DNA of 64,000 nt from Bacteroidota bacterium (GTDB lineage: Bacteria; Bacteroidota; Bacteroidia; NS11-12g; UBA9320), in the NCBI GenBank assembly GCA_018700895.1, contig JABIUV010000007.1:94186-158185 (forward strand). Direction: 5' to 3'. The notes under the pieces were generated by a model that worked only from the letters and a program-made list of their open reading frames with translations, was not told where the DNA came from and did no database searches. Positions within the stretch are counted from its first letter, which is position 1. Every line of letters starts with the position of its first letter. Position numbers and translations under genes: made by a program. Of this stretch, positions 52,599 through 61,692 are shown piece after piece.

Positions 52599-54377
52599 AT
52601 GGCAGGAATTATACAATTACTCCCCGAAAGTACTGCAAACCAAATAGCCGCTGGCGAAGTGGTACAACGACCTGCATCCGTAGTAAAAGAGCTTTTGGAA
52701 AATGCTGTAGATGCCGGCTCTACCCTCATAAAACTTTATATCAAAAATGGTGGCTGCACTCACATACAAGTAGACGATAACGGGTGCGGTATGAATGCCT
52801 TTGATGCACGTATGTGCTGGGAAAGACACGCCACTTCAAAAATAACGAAGGCCGATGATCTATATAATCTAAGTACTCTCGGATTTAGAGGTGAGGCCCT
52901 CGCCAGTATAGCCTCTGTAAGTGAGGTAGAGATGAAAACCAAGAGTGCCGACGAAAGTGTAGGTACCCGCATAGTGATAAATGCCGGTGTAGTGGAGACT
53001 CAAGAAAACACAGCAACCACTCAAGGTACATCCTTCACCATCAAGAATTTATTCTACAATATTCCTGCTCGTAAAAATTTCCTAAAAAGCATCTCCGTAG
53101 AGACCAAGCACATCTTTGAGGAATATCAACGTATCGCTTTGGCTTATCCGGCCATAGGTTTTGAGTTTTATAATCAAGATAAAAATCTATCGAAATTGAG
53201 AGGTGGTTCGTTAAAACACCGCATTGCTGATCTGTTTAGGGTAAAAGAAGATGAACTCATAGATGCGAGCGAACAAACAGAGATAGTAGGCATTACGGGA
53301 TATGTCGGGTCTCCTAAATTGGCCAAACGAACACGAGGAAACCAATACCTCTTTGCCAATGGGCGATTCATAAAAGACGCATATCTGAATCACGCTATCA
53401 GCTCTGCATATGGAGGTTTGCTAGAGGATAAGACTTATCCGTTCTTTGTAGTGTTCTTAGACGTAGAGCCGAGCAAGATAGACGTAAACATACACCCCAC
53501 TAAACACGAGGTAAAATTTGAAGACGGTAGGCACGTATACACGTTACTGCAAAGTGTGATCAAAAAAACACTGGGAGTACACTTTGTAATGCCTACACCC
53601 ACGCAGTTAAACAATGCCTTGAGCAACGGACAAAGTCAGAATTACAACCCAACTCTCAAGACAACGAATCCTGATATACGATTTAATCCATTTGACGCAC
53701 CCAAGCAGCGTACGAGTACCGAGTGGGAAAAACTAGATGAATTGCTCAATACACCGGTAAATCAAGTACAGCAACAACAAATTTTTGAAAACAGCCCCAC
53801 ACCACCCACAGAAAGGACAACGAATGTTACAGATGTATTTCAGGTAGAAGGGGCATTTATAATCACACATTTAGATGGTGAGTTATGCCTTGTAAATCAG
53901 CATAGGGCTCACGCACAAGTACTTTATGAACGATACGAAGCTAACCAACATGTGTCCTCACAACAACTCCTCTTTCCACGCACAGTAGAACTCAGCAAAG
54001 CCGATTTGACCCTTTACCTTGAGATGAAGGATGAAATTAATGCGTTGGGATTTGATACCAGTGAATTTGGTAAAGATGCCATCATCATAAATGGACTACC
54101 GAGTGAGCTGAGCAAGGCCGACGGAGCAGATGTGATTGTAAAGATATTAGATGATTTCAAAACCAATTACCAAGACATAAAGCTAGATAAACGCGATGCC
54201 CTAAAACAAGCTGCCGCAAAGAACGCTGCCATTAAGGCAGGCAAGGTACTGGGTAAAGAGGAGATGATACAGTTGCTTAGCGACTTACTGCATTGTAAGC
54301 AGTATACAACCAACCAAGCAGGTAAGGCGATAATCGTAAAGCTAACAAATAGCAGTTTGGAACGTTTTTTTCAGTAA
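52599..54377 (+). CDS. mutL: DNA mismatch repair endonuclease MutL
   Basis: 592 residues. GHKL ATPase motifs: IAAGEVVQRPASVVKELLEN, VDDNGCGMNAFDA and STLGFRGEALASIASVSEVE. The transducer domain follows (GNQYLFANGRFIKDAYLNHA, VDVNIHPTKHEVKFEDGRHV in slightly different wording: KIDVNIHPTKHEVKFED). A linker rich in Q/T/P precedes the C-terminal dimerisation domain with LVNQHRAHAQVLYERYE. The nuclease metal motif DQHA-x2-E-x4-E of many MutL proteins is altered here (N, Q, H, R ... A ... E), so endonuclease activity is uncertain. MutL links MutS recognition to strand removal. Followed closely by two rhomboid genes. Confidence 0.95.
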   Translation: MAGIIQLLPESTANQIAAGEVVQRPASVVKELLENAVDAGSTLIKLYIKNGGCTHIQVDDNGCGMNAFDARMCWERHATSKITKADDLYNLSTLGFRGEALASIASVSEVEMKTKSADESVGTRIVINAGVVETQENTATTQGTSFTIKNLFYNIPARKNFLKSISVETKHIFEEYQRIALAYPAIGFEFYNQDKNLSKLRGGSLKHRIADLFRVKEDELIDASEQTEIVGITGYVGSPKLAKRTRGNQYLFANGRFIKDAYLNHAISSAYGGLLEDKTYPFFVVFLDVEPSKIDVNIHPTKHEVKFEDGRHVYTLLQSVIKKTLGVHFVMPTPTQLNNALSNGQSQNYNPTLKTTNPDIRFNPFDAPKQRTSTEWEKLDELLNTPVNQVQQQQIFENSPTPPTERTTNVTDVFQVEGAFIITHLDGELCLVNQHRAHAQVLYERYEANQHVSSQQLLFPRTVELSKADLTLYLEMKDEINALGFDTSEFGKDAIIINGLPSELSKADGADVIVKILDDFKTNYQDIKLDKRDALKQAAAKNAAIKAGKVLGKEEMIQLLSDLLHCKQYTTNQAGKAIIVKLTNSSLERFFQ

Positions 54378-54387
54378 GTAGGCACAG

Positions 54388-55053
54388 ATGCAATTTAGAA
54401 GTAACCAGTTTAATGTACCCGAAGTTACCAAGAACATTATTATCATCAATGTTATAATGTTTATTGGGACGTACTTTTTGGGCTATACTGAGCTATTCTT
54501 AAAACAACTATCCCTTTATCATTTTACAAGTGAAAATTTTAAACCGTGGCAACTTGTTACGCATATGTTTATGCACGGTTATGACATTTACGGATCACAA
54601 ATAGAGCCAGACTATACTCATATTATATTTAATATGTTTGGTGTATGGATGTTCGGCTCTAGGCTAGAACAAGTATGGGGTGCTAAGAAATATTTAACAT
54701 TTTATTTTATAACAGGTCTTGGAGCCGCTGCATTGCATATGGCATTACTTAGTTACTACGCTTACCAAGGTGTTGATATTAGTAATTCTAGTGTTTTAGG
54801 AGCATCTGGGCCTCTATTCGGAATACTCGTGGCATTTGCGTACTATTGGCCTAATACCGAGTTATATATTATGTTTATTCCTGTTCCTATCAAAGCAAAA
54901 TATCTAGTTGGTGGATATGCTGCATATGAATTGATAGCAGGAGTGGGTGGATTTCAGACGGGTGTTGCACACTTCGCTCACTTAGGCGGTGCACTATTTG
55001 GCTTTTTACTCGTTAAATATTGGAACAAGACAAACCGTAAAACGTTATACTAA
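54388..55053 (+). CDS. Rhomboid family intramembrane serine protease
   Basis: 221 residues, six predicted helices. The catalytic Ser is in VLGASGPLFGILVAFAYY, the catalytic His in VAHFAHLGGALFGFLLVKYW, and the structural region QLVTHMFMHGYDI plus HIIFNMFGVWMFGSRLEQVW contains the HxxxN-like residues of helix 2. It lies in the inner membrane and would cleave transmembrane substrates, identity unknown. Starts 11 bp after mutL and is followed 3 bp later by a second rhomboid gene. Confidence 0.92.
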   Translation: MQFRSNQFNVPEVTKNIIIINVIMFIGTYFLGYTELFLKQLSLYHFTSENFKPWQLVTHMFMHGYDIYGSQIEPDYTHIIFNMFGVWMFGSRLEQVWGAKKYLTFYFITGLGAAALHMALLSYYAYQGVDISNSSVLGASGPLFGILVAFAYYWPNTELYIMFIPVPIKAKYLVGGYAAYELIAGVGGFQTGVAHFAHLGGALFGFLLVKYWNKTNRKTLY

Positions 55054-55056
55054 CTC

Positions 55057-55917
55057 ATGACTACCTGGGAAAAGATAAAGTACGAATACCACAAAGGTGG
55101 ATCTGCTATTCGGCAGATAATAATGGTGAATCTGGGTGTATTTATCTTCACAATTTTTGTTGGTATTGTAGCAAAACTTTCGGGTTTCAAGCCTGAAGAA
55201 TTACTGGAGTATTTCTACATCCCCAGTAATTTAGGTGTATTACTTATACGTCCTTGGAGTATTATAACCAACATATTTTTTCATAGTGGCTTTTGGCACA
55301 TCTTAGGTAATATGCTATTGCTCTATTTCTTAGGGCGTATCCTTGAGGATTTTATGGATAGCTCCAAAATCTGGCGAATATTCTTGTATGGAGGTTTGGC
55401 AGGTGCTGCTCTCTTTGTGATTAGTTATAACCTATTCCCTATTTTTAGTGAGGTGAAGGAGTATAAAAAACTACTTGGTGCATCTGGTGGTGTTACAGCA
55501 ATATTGGTGGCCACAGGATTGTTCTTGCCGCATTATCAAGTCCGACCCTTTGGTTTGTTCAATATAGAAATGCGTTGGGTGGCCTTAATCTTTGTTTTTA
55601 GAGACTTGTATTTATTTCCCGTAAGTGATAATACTGGCGGTCTCTTTGCTCACATTGGTGGTGCCATTTTCGGTATGCTGTACATACTCCACCTACAAGG
55701 CAGAATAGAATTACCAAATTTTAAAAAACCGGCTTTCGTTTCAAACACTATGAAGCGAAATAGAGTAGACGAAAAAGATATTTCTCAGAAACGTGCTGCT
55801 AAAAAGCACAGACCCAATCAAGATGAGATAGACGCCATACTTGACAAAATTTCACAAAGCGGCTATGATAGTTTGAGTAAAACGGAGAAAGAAATTCTCT
55901 TTAAAGCAAGTGAATAG
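55057..55917 (+). CDS. Rhomboid family intramembrane serine protease with C-terminal extension
   Basis: 286 residues. Helix-2 motif NIFFHSGFWHILGNMLLLYF, catalytic Ser in LLGASGGVTAILVATGLFLP, catalytic His in GGLFAHIGGAIFGMLYILHL. After the last helix comes a cytoplasmic tail of about 75 residues (VDEKDISQKRAAKKHRPNQD, EIDAILDKISQSGYDSLSKT, EKEILFKASE) of the DUF6576 type common in Bacteroidota rhomboids. The first rhomboid upstream lacks this tail, so the pair may differ in substrate or localisation. The EEP gene starts two bases after the stop. Confidence 0.92.
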   Translation: MTTWEKIKYEYHKGGSAIRQIIMVNLGVFIFTIFVGIVAKLSGFKPEELLEYFYIPSNLGVLLIRPWSIITNIFFHSGFWHILGNMLLLYFLGRILEDFMDSSKIWRIFLYGGLAGAALFVISYNLFPIFSEVKEYKKLLGASGGVTAILVATGLFLPHYQVRPFGLFNIEMRWVALIFVFRDLYLFPVSDNTGGLFAHIGGAIFGMLYILHLQGRIELPNFKKPAFVSNTMKRNRVDEKDISQKRAAKKHRPNQDEIDAILDKISQSGYDSLSKTEKEILFKASE

Positions 55918-55919
55918 CG

Positions 55920-56957
55920 GTGTCTAAGTTTTTTAAACGTATTACTGATATACTCAACGGAGTAGCCATATTCGGTTTACTCTTGGCATACTTGGCTCCT
56001 TATGTAGACCCACAAGATTTTTGGCCATTGTCTTTTTTCGGGCTGAGTTATAAGGTATGGCTACTGCTTAATATCGTACTTGTTTTGTTATGGCTCTTTA
56101 TGAAAAAAAGACGCTGGATGTATAACGCTTTTTTTTTACTCATTGGTTTTCAGTTTGCGACGCGTAACTTACAATACAACACAAGCGACTATCAACCAAG
56201 TGATATCAAGATAGCTACATTTAATACTCACGTACAAAATGTGTATGGCACTGGAAATACAACTAAGCAAATAGACCAACATCTCATAGATGGCTCTTAC
56301 GATATTGCGATACTCATAGAGTGGCTGGATAAAAAAGGGAGTGTGAACCACCGTAGCTTTCCTTATCAACAGCTTGTGAGGTTGGGTGCCAAGCGTAACA
56401 AACATGACTACGGACTCAAGGTGGTATCCAAGTACAAAATCATTAATTGGGAACGTATAAAGTATGACCATTATACGAGTAACATGGCGGCATATTTTGA
56501 TATTGATATAGATGGAACTGTGATACGCCTAGTAGCCGCACACTTGCAGTCTAATAGGGTGAGCTCCGCCGATTATCACAAATTAGTAAGTGCCGATATA
56601 GATAAAGAATATGCATTCCGATTTGCCAATAAACTACGTAGACGCATACTGCTACGCAGTGAGCAAACTAAAACCATACTTAATGCCATACAAGACAGTC
56701 CATACCCCGTAATGATAGTTGGTGATTTTAATGACACCCCGCAGAGCTATACCTATCAGCAGCTCAAAAAAGGAAGAAAAGATGCATTCATAGAACGAGG
56801 AAACGGCTGGGGAGCAACTTACCTAAAACCATTTCCGCTTTTGCGTATAGATTATGTATTGCACGACCCTGAGTTAGCATGTACAAGCTATGAGTGCATT
56901 TTCACCGTACCTAGTGACCACGCTTTGGTATCCACATCTTTTAGAATAACCGATTAA
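55920..56957 (+). CDS. Membrane-anchored endonuclease/exonuclease/phosphatase family protein
   Basis: 345 residues, GTG start two bases after the previous stop. Three N-terminal membrane helices (LNGVAIFGLLLAYLAPYV, YKVWLLLNIVLVLLWLFM, WMYNAFFLLIGFQFATRN). Then an EEP domain: IKIATFNTHVQNVYGTG, ILIEWLDKKGSVNHRSFPYQ, LVAAHLQSNR, PVMIVGDFNDTPQSYTYQQL, RIDYVLHDPEL, PSDHALVSTSF. The order of Asn, Glu, Asp-x-Asn and Asp-His matches DNase I/sphingomyelinase-type metal hydrolases. With this topology the catalytic domain is probably periplasmic; a lipid or sugar-phosphate substrate is as likely as nucleic acid. Operon with the rhomboids and mutL. Confidence 0.88.
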   Translation: MSKFFKRITDILNGVAIFGLLLAYLAPYVDPQDFWPLSFFGLSYKVWLLLNIVLVLLWLFMKKRRWMYNAFFLLIGFQFATRNLQYNTSDYQPSDIKIATFNTHVQNVYGTGNTTKQIDQHLIDGSYDIAILIEWLDKKGSVNHRSFPYQQLVRLGAKRNKHDYGLKVVSKYKIINWERIKYDHYTSNMAAYFDIDIDGTVIRLVAAHLQSNRVSSADYHKLVSADIDKEYAFRFANKLRRRILLRSEQTKTILNAIQDSPYPVMIVGDFNDTPQSYTYQQLKKGRKDAFIERGNGWGATYLKPFPLLRIDYVLHDPELACTSYECIFTVPSDHALVSTSFRITD

Positions 56958-56966
56958 TAAAGCTAT

Positions 56967-57611
56967 ATGGAATTTTTAGACCAGCCTATATCAAATTATG
57001 CCGAGGCACATACCACTTCAGAGTCACAGCTTCTAACTTCACTCAATAGAGATACACATAGTAACGTACTAGCTCCCCGAATGCTCAGTGGGCACCTACA
57101 AGGACGTGTACTTAGTCTCTTCAGTAAGATGAAGCAGCCAAAGGCTATATTAGAGGTAGGGACATACACTGGCTATGCTGCCCTCTGTTTAGCAGAAGGA
57201 TTGGCTCCCGGTGGTGTATTGCACACCATAGATATAGATGAAGAACTAGAGACACGTATCAAACACTACTTTGACCAATCTCCCTACGCAAGTCAAATGC
57301 ACCTTCATATAGGAAATGCGTTAGATATTATTCCAAATCTAGACACTGAGTTTGACCTTATATTTCTAGATGCAGACAAGGATAATTATAGTGCCTATTA
57401 CGACTTACTCATAGATAAGCTACCACAAGGGGCTATAATAATAGCAGATAACGTGCTATGGAGCGGTAAGGTGGTGAACGAGCACCAGCTTGCCAATGAC
57501 AAAGACACTAAGGCACTAGACTTGTTCAATAAGAAAGTTTACGCTGACGAACGCGTAGAAAATATCTTGATGCCTATACGCGATGGACTAATGGTAATAC
57601 GCAAGAAATAA
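56967..57611 (+). CDS. O-methyltransferase (catechol O-methyltransferase-like)
   Basis: 214 residues, class I SAM-dependent. SAM site ILEVGTYTGYAALCLAEGLA, acidic loop HTIDIDEELE, metal site around DLIFLDADKDNYSAYYDLLI and IIIADNVLWSGKVVNE. These are the hallmarks of the small metal-dependent O-methyltransferases (COMT/CCoAOMT type), which methylate catechol-like or hydroxylated small molecules. Substrate unknown. Begins 9 bp after the EEP gene; its stop TAA overlaps the ATG of the next methyltransferase gene (TAATG). Confidence 0.92.
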   Translation: MEFLDQPISNYAEAHTTSESQLLTSLNRDTHSNVLAPRMLSGHLQGRVLSLFSKMKQPKAILEVGTYTGYAALCLAEGLAPGGVLHTIDIDEELETRIKHYFDQSPYASQMHLHIGNALDIIPNLDTEFDLIFLDADKDNYSAYYDLLIDKLPQGAIIIADNVLWSGKVVNEHQLANDKDTKALDLFNKKVYADERVENILMPIRDGLMVIRKK

Positions 57612-58354
57612 TGGTTTCCGCGATAAGAAAATTTTTATTCAATCGCTTTTTAGATAGGATACACAGTGAGACTATGTCTTACTTCTACAGCACCGCTAGG
57701 AGTGATAAAGAACTCCGTGCAGCGTATCCAGAATTCAGCATTGGCGGGAAGACACCACTATGCGATATAATGAATGTCACAGGTAGTGATAAAGGCAACC
57801 ATTGGCACAACTATACGAAGGTGTACCATCAACTAATGGCTCAACGTGATGTGAAGCACCTCTTCGAGCTGGGCATAGGAACGACAAACACAGCCATTAC
57901 GTCAACCATGGGGCCTGACGGAACTCCTATGGCATCTCACCGCGGATGGAAAAAGTATTTTGATAAGGCGACTATATACGCTGCAGATATAGACGGTGAT
58001 GTAGCCAAAGATGAAGAAGGAATACACGCTTACCAATGTGATCAAACGGATGCACACAGTATAAAAGCGATTTGGGATCAACCTACTATTCCAAATGAAT
58101 TTGATGTCATAATAGATGACGGTTTACACGAGTTTGAGGCAAATATTTCTTTTTTTGAAAACAGCATACATAAGCTCAAGAAAGGTGGTTTATATATCAT
58201 AGAAGATATACAGGCTATGGAATTGGCCTTTTGGGACGGAAAGATAAAGAATCAATACGTTAACCTTTATCCTAACTTGGTATTCAGAATATGCAGTATC
58301 CCAAATCTGTCTAATGTGTTTGACAACAACCTGCTGATTATTTACAAACCCTAG
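57611..58354 (+). CDS. Class I SAM-dependent methyltransferase (macrocin-type sugar O-methyltransferase-like)
   Basis: 247 residues. NVTGSDKGNHWHNYTKVYHQ and KHLFELGIGTTNTAITSTMG resemble the MycE/macrocin O-methyltransferase group (GSDK...YTPIY, LEIGIG). IDDGLHEFEANISFFENSIH and KKGGLYIIEDIQAM give the metal-binding DGxH motif and the following strand. Members methylate sugars in natural products or polysaccharides; here the target is unknown. Translationally coupled to the upstream methyltransferase (overlap TAATG) and last gene of the long plus-strand run from mutL. Confidence 0.8.
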   Translation: MVSAIRKFLFNRFLDRIHSETMSYFYSTARSDKELRAAYPEFSIGGKTPLCDIMNVTGSDKGNHWHNYTKVYHQLMAQRDVKHLFELGIGTTNTAITSTMGPDGTPMASHRGWKKYFDKATIYAADIDGDVAKDEEGIHAYQCDQTDAHSIKAIWDQPTIPNEFDVIIDDGLHEFEANISFFENSIHKLKKGGLYIIEDIQAMELAFWDGKIKNQYVNLYPNLVFRICSIPNLSNVFDNNLLIIYKP

Positions 58355-58369
58355 TTCTTTATTTATACG

Positions 58370-59176
58370 TTAGTTTAGTTTGATCAATCGACTGTTGCTC
58401 ACGGTAAACATACCCAAACCTCCTTGTACATTGTTGGGGAGCGGACTCGGCTCACTGAATGGGTTTTCTGGGTAATAGTTGTACAAAGTCTTTCCGTAGT
58501 TATAATGTTCTTTGGTAATAGCACTTAGTATGAGGTAAACCTCTGGTCTTTCACCATTCTCATCATCCCAAGAATACGTCGTAAAACGAACATTTATATT
58601 CCCACTAGCGGCATTCTCATCCGAAAAATATTCTCCATCCATATACATTACTTGATCACTCCCAAAGTATCGGGAAAAAGCCTCTACTCTGAAATACTCC
58701 TCTTTATCGGGATTGTCTGGTATAGTCAATCTTCCGTTATACTGAACCTCCCAATCTTTATTTAGTGAGTCAAGATCTAACGTGTACTGCTCCACCGAGT
58801 CGGGCATAATAACCGTACTCGTAAGAGTGCCATTTTCGGGCGTTACCGCTTTGAGGGTATAAGCTTGGCCTGCCTCAAATTTATAATTAGGATTAGTTAA
58901 AAAGTAACCGGGATTGAGATAAACAAAATCAGTTTCACTACCATTCCCCGTTAATGAGATAGTGGCATCAGCTATTTTTTCAAACTCCCCAGTTGTGCTA
59001 CTGTTAAGTACAGGTTTACTTCTGGATAAAGTAAGTTGACTATATCCCGCACCAAAATTATTTACCGAATAAAAGACAACGGCTTTTACCTCTGCCGTGG
59101 GTACTGCTACATCTTCCAGTACTGTTTGGCACCCCACCAAAGCAAATACGCATATCAGTATGATTGATTTCTTCAT
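58370..59176 (-). CDS. DUF4249 family lipoprotein
   Basis: 268 residues. Lipoprotein signal MKKSIILICVFALVGC with cysteine 16. The mature part (YSQLTLSRSKPVLNSSTTGE, ADATISLTGNGSETDFVYLN, KFEAGQAYTLKAVTPENGTL, DSVEQYTLDLDSLN) is the beta-sandwich pattern of DUF4249, found next to TonB-dependent receptors in Bacteroidota. Probably a surface-exposed or periplasm-facing partner of the receptor encoded one base upstream (59178), by analogy with SusD-type partners; ligand unknown. Convergent with the methyltransferase gene. Confidence 0.87.
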   Translation of the reverse strand: MKKSIILICVFALVGCQTVLEDVAVPTAEVKAVVFYSVNNFGAGYSQLTLSRSKPVLNSSTTGEFEKIADATISLTGNGSETDFVYLNPGYFLTNPNYKFEAGQAYTLKAVTPENGTLTSTVIMPDSVEQYTLDLDSLNKDWEVQYNGRLTIPDNPDKEEYFRVEAFSRYFGSDQVMYMDGEYFSDENAASGNINVRFTTYSWDDENGERPEVYLILSAITKEHYNYGKTLYNYYPENPFSEPSPLPNNVQGGLGMFTVSNSRLIKLN

Positions 59177-59177
59177 C

Positions 59178-61577
59178 TTAATTAAATTTAAAGTTCCAAC
59201 TTACAGACGGTAGCACCGGAAAAAGGCTTATCTGTTTTAGTACTTGCTTACTGTCGGGTTCAAATTGATCTTCTAACCCTATGAAATAGTAAAACGGATT
59301 GCGTCTGTTATAAAAATTATAGGCACTAAACTCCCATGTTCGTATTCCCTTCTTTTTTTCTTTGGTGACCTGCACGCCAATATCTGCACGGTGATAGGCC
59401 CTCATTCTAAAATCATTTCTCGCCGTATACTCTGTTCCATTAGCCCAGTAAAAATTATTTCTACCTGGGGAATTCACACTCGACATTTCACTGATTTGGT
59501 AGGTGCTTATAGGTAATGTGATAGCGTTACCTGTGCCGTATACCCACGTGGCAGAAAGCGTAATATTGTCGCTAAACTCATATATACCAACAAGTGATAT
59601 ATCGTGTCGTCTATCATAACGAGCAAAGAATTTTTCGCCATTATTCAACTCATCAAACTGTTGGGTAGTCCACGATAAGGTATATCCAGCCCAACCGGTT
59701 AGTTTGCCTTGTTTGCGTTGCAGCAGCACCTCTGCTCCATAGCTTACACCCGTACCACTGGTTACGTTGTCTTCCCACGATATGGACTCTAGTCCCTCAT
59801 CACTTTCTTGTATGGCAAGGAAAGATGCACCTTCCTTGTACCCAATGATATTATTCATGGTCTTATAATATCCTTCTACTGTAAGACTGAGGTTCTGTTT
59901 ATTAAAGTCTTTGGCAATTCCTGCAGCCAGTTGTTGCGAGTTTTGAGGTTTCACCAAATCGGTAGCTGGCACCCACAGGTCTGTTGGTAATCCTACGCCA
60001 CTTGTGCTAAGCAGGTGTACGTATTGGTTCATCGTAGCATATGATGCTTTTACCGCTAGGTCTGATTTAACATTATAAGCGAGTGAAATTCTTGGTTCTG
60101 GGTTTATATAGGTAGTGTTATTAGTCGTAAAAGTGCTTAACCTAAGGCCATATAAACTTTTGAGTCTGTTACTAATTTTCCATTCATCTTCAACATATAG
60201 GCCCGTTTCTACCGAGGTATATTCTGTTTTTCTATCAATATTCAATCCGAAATCAGGATCTTTCACTACCAATGCATCTGGAGTGAATGTATGATGTGTG
60301 GCTTGCAGCCCAAATTTTACTTTGTGATCATTATTGGCATACCAATCAAAATCTTGTTTCAGCGTATAATCTGTAATTCCTGAACCATAACCTAATGTGA
60401 AATTAGAAGAATTACTAGATTGTTCTTCAGAAGATATGCCTAATTCGTAGAAACTGTAGATGAGCGAAGTATTAGAAAATAATTTAGGGCCAAACAGATG
60501 ATTCCAACGTGCAGTACCTGTTGCATTTCCCCACCCAAAATCGACATCATTGCTGTATGTTTCAATTTCATCTTCTATGCTCCCTTCGTACCTCTCCCTT
60601 AGGTAAAATTTATCTCTCCCAAAGTAGCCACTGAGGTATACTCGGTTTTTACTATTGATTTCATAATTTGCTTTGGCGTTTAAATCATAAAAATAATAAC
60701 CTGCAGTATTTCCATCATTAAAGGACCGAATAATAGGCTGGGTAAGAGCATCAATATACGTTCTTCTTCCACTCACTATAAATGAGCCCTTTCCTTTTGC
60801 AATAGGTCCTTCTATTAATCCCTTACTCGAGATAACACCTATGCCAAGTTCTCCTGTGTATTTTTCCTTGTTGCCATCTTTCATATTCATATCTATTACA
60901 GAAGATAGACGGCCACCGTATCGAGCAGGGAATCCGCCTTTTATCAGCTCAACACTGCGTAGAGCATCACCATTGAATAAGGAGAAAAAACCAAATAGGT
61001 GTTGAGCATTATACACTGTAGCACCATCTAATATAATCAGATTTTGATCGGGACCACCACCGCGTACGTACAAGCCACTTTGGCCTTCGCTTCCACTCTG
61101 TACACCTGGCATTAGTTGCAGTACCTTGAGCACGTCCTTTTCGCCCATAAGAGCAGGAATATCTTTAATCGTTTTGATAGGGACATCTATGGTACTCATG
61201 CGTACCTCTTCACTCACCTTTTTTTGTGTTTTAGACCCCTTTACCAATACCTCCCCAATCTCGCTGTCTATACCTACGAGGTTTACATCCAGTACTTGGT
61301 CTTCACTTATATCTATTTCCTTAGCTACTGATACGTACCCTACAAAATTATAGACGATAATATGCTTGCCCGCAGGCAACTGTAAGGCATAGTAGCCAAA
61401 GTTATTGGACACAGTTCCGGCTGATTTATCATCCTTATAAACGGTAACACCAAGAAGTAATTCCTTACTTCCTGCTTCTTTGACGTAACCGGATAAGGTG
61501 AAGGTTTGCTGTGTAAAAGCACTCGTACTGCAAACAAGTAGAGTGAAAAGCAGTAGACATATATTTCTTATTTGCAT
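59178..61577 (-). CDS. TonB-dependent receptor with carboxypeptidase-like regulatory domain
   Basis: 799 residues. Signal peptide at 1-22 ending SAF-TQQ. Beta-sandwich domain about 25-110 (TFTLSGYVKEAGSKELLLGV, NNFGYYALQLPAGKHIIVYN, FVGYVSVAKEIDI). Plug about 120-230 (ALMGEKDVLKVLQLMPGVQS, GLYVRGGGPDQNLIILDGAT, YNAQHLFGFFSLFNGDALRS, VELIKGGFPARYGGRLSSVI). The rest is the barrel, ending LFPVLPSVSWNFKFN. This is the standard partner of DUF4249 lipoproteins; together they probably import a large or complexed ligand across the outer membrane. Ligand not deducible. First gene of the two-gene operon. Confidence 0.93.
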   Translation of the reverse strand: MQIRNICLLLFTLLVCSTSAFTQQTFTLSGYVKEAGSKELLLGVTVYKDDKSAGTVSNNFGYYALQLPAGKHIIVYNFVGYVSVAKEIDISEDQVLDVNLVGIDSEIGEVLVKGSKTQKKVSEEVRMSTIDVPIKTIKDIPALMGEKDVLKVLQLMPGVQSGSEGQSGLYVRGGGPDQNLIILDGATVYNAQHLFGFFSLFNGDALRSVELIKGGFPARYGGRLSSVIDMNMKDGNKEKYTGELGIGVISSKGLIEGPIAKGKGSFIVSGRRTYIDALTQPIIRSFNDGNTAGYYFYDLNAKANYEINSKNRVYLSGYFGRDKFYLRERYEGSIEDEIETYSNDVDFGWGNATGTARWNHLFGPKLFSNTSLIYSFYELGISSEEQSSNSSNFTLGYGSGITDYTLKQDFDWYANNDHKVKFGLQATHHTFTPDALVVKDPDFGLNIDRKTEYTSVETGLYVEDEWKISNRLKSLYGLRLSTFTTNNTTYINPEPRISLAYNVKSDLAVKASYATMNQYVHLLSTSGVGLPTDLWVPATDLVKPQNSQQLAAGIAKDFNKQNLSLTVEGYYKTMNNIIGYKEGASFLAIQESDEGLESISWEDNVTSGTGVSYGAEVLLQRKQGKLTGWAGYTLSWTTQQFDELNNGEKFFARYDRRHDISLVGIYEFSDNITLSATWVYGTGNAITLPISTYQISEMSSVNSPGRNNFYWANGTEYTARNDFRMRAYHRADIGVQVTKEKKKGIRTWEFSAYNFYNRRNPFYYFIGLEDQFEPDSKQVLKQISLFPVLPSVSWNFKFN

Positions 61578-61692
61578 ATTTCAAAGACGAGTGGAGGATT
61601 GTTGTACATAAATTATGGCGACGAAAATACTGGAGATGCACCCTCAAATCATCTTATTAATGTCAATTTGATAAATCGACCATCACATTCTG

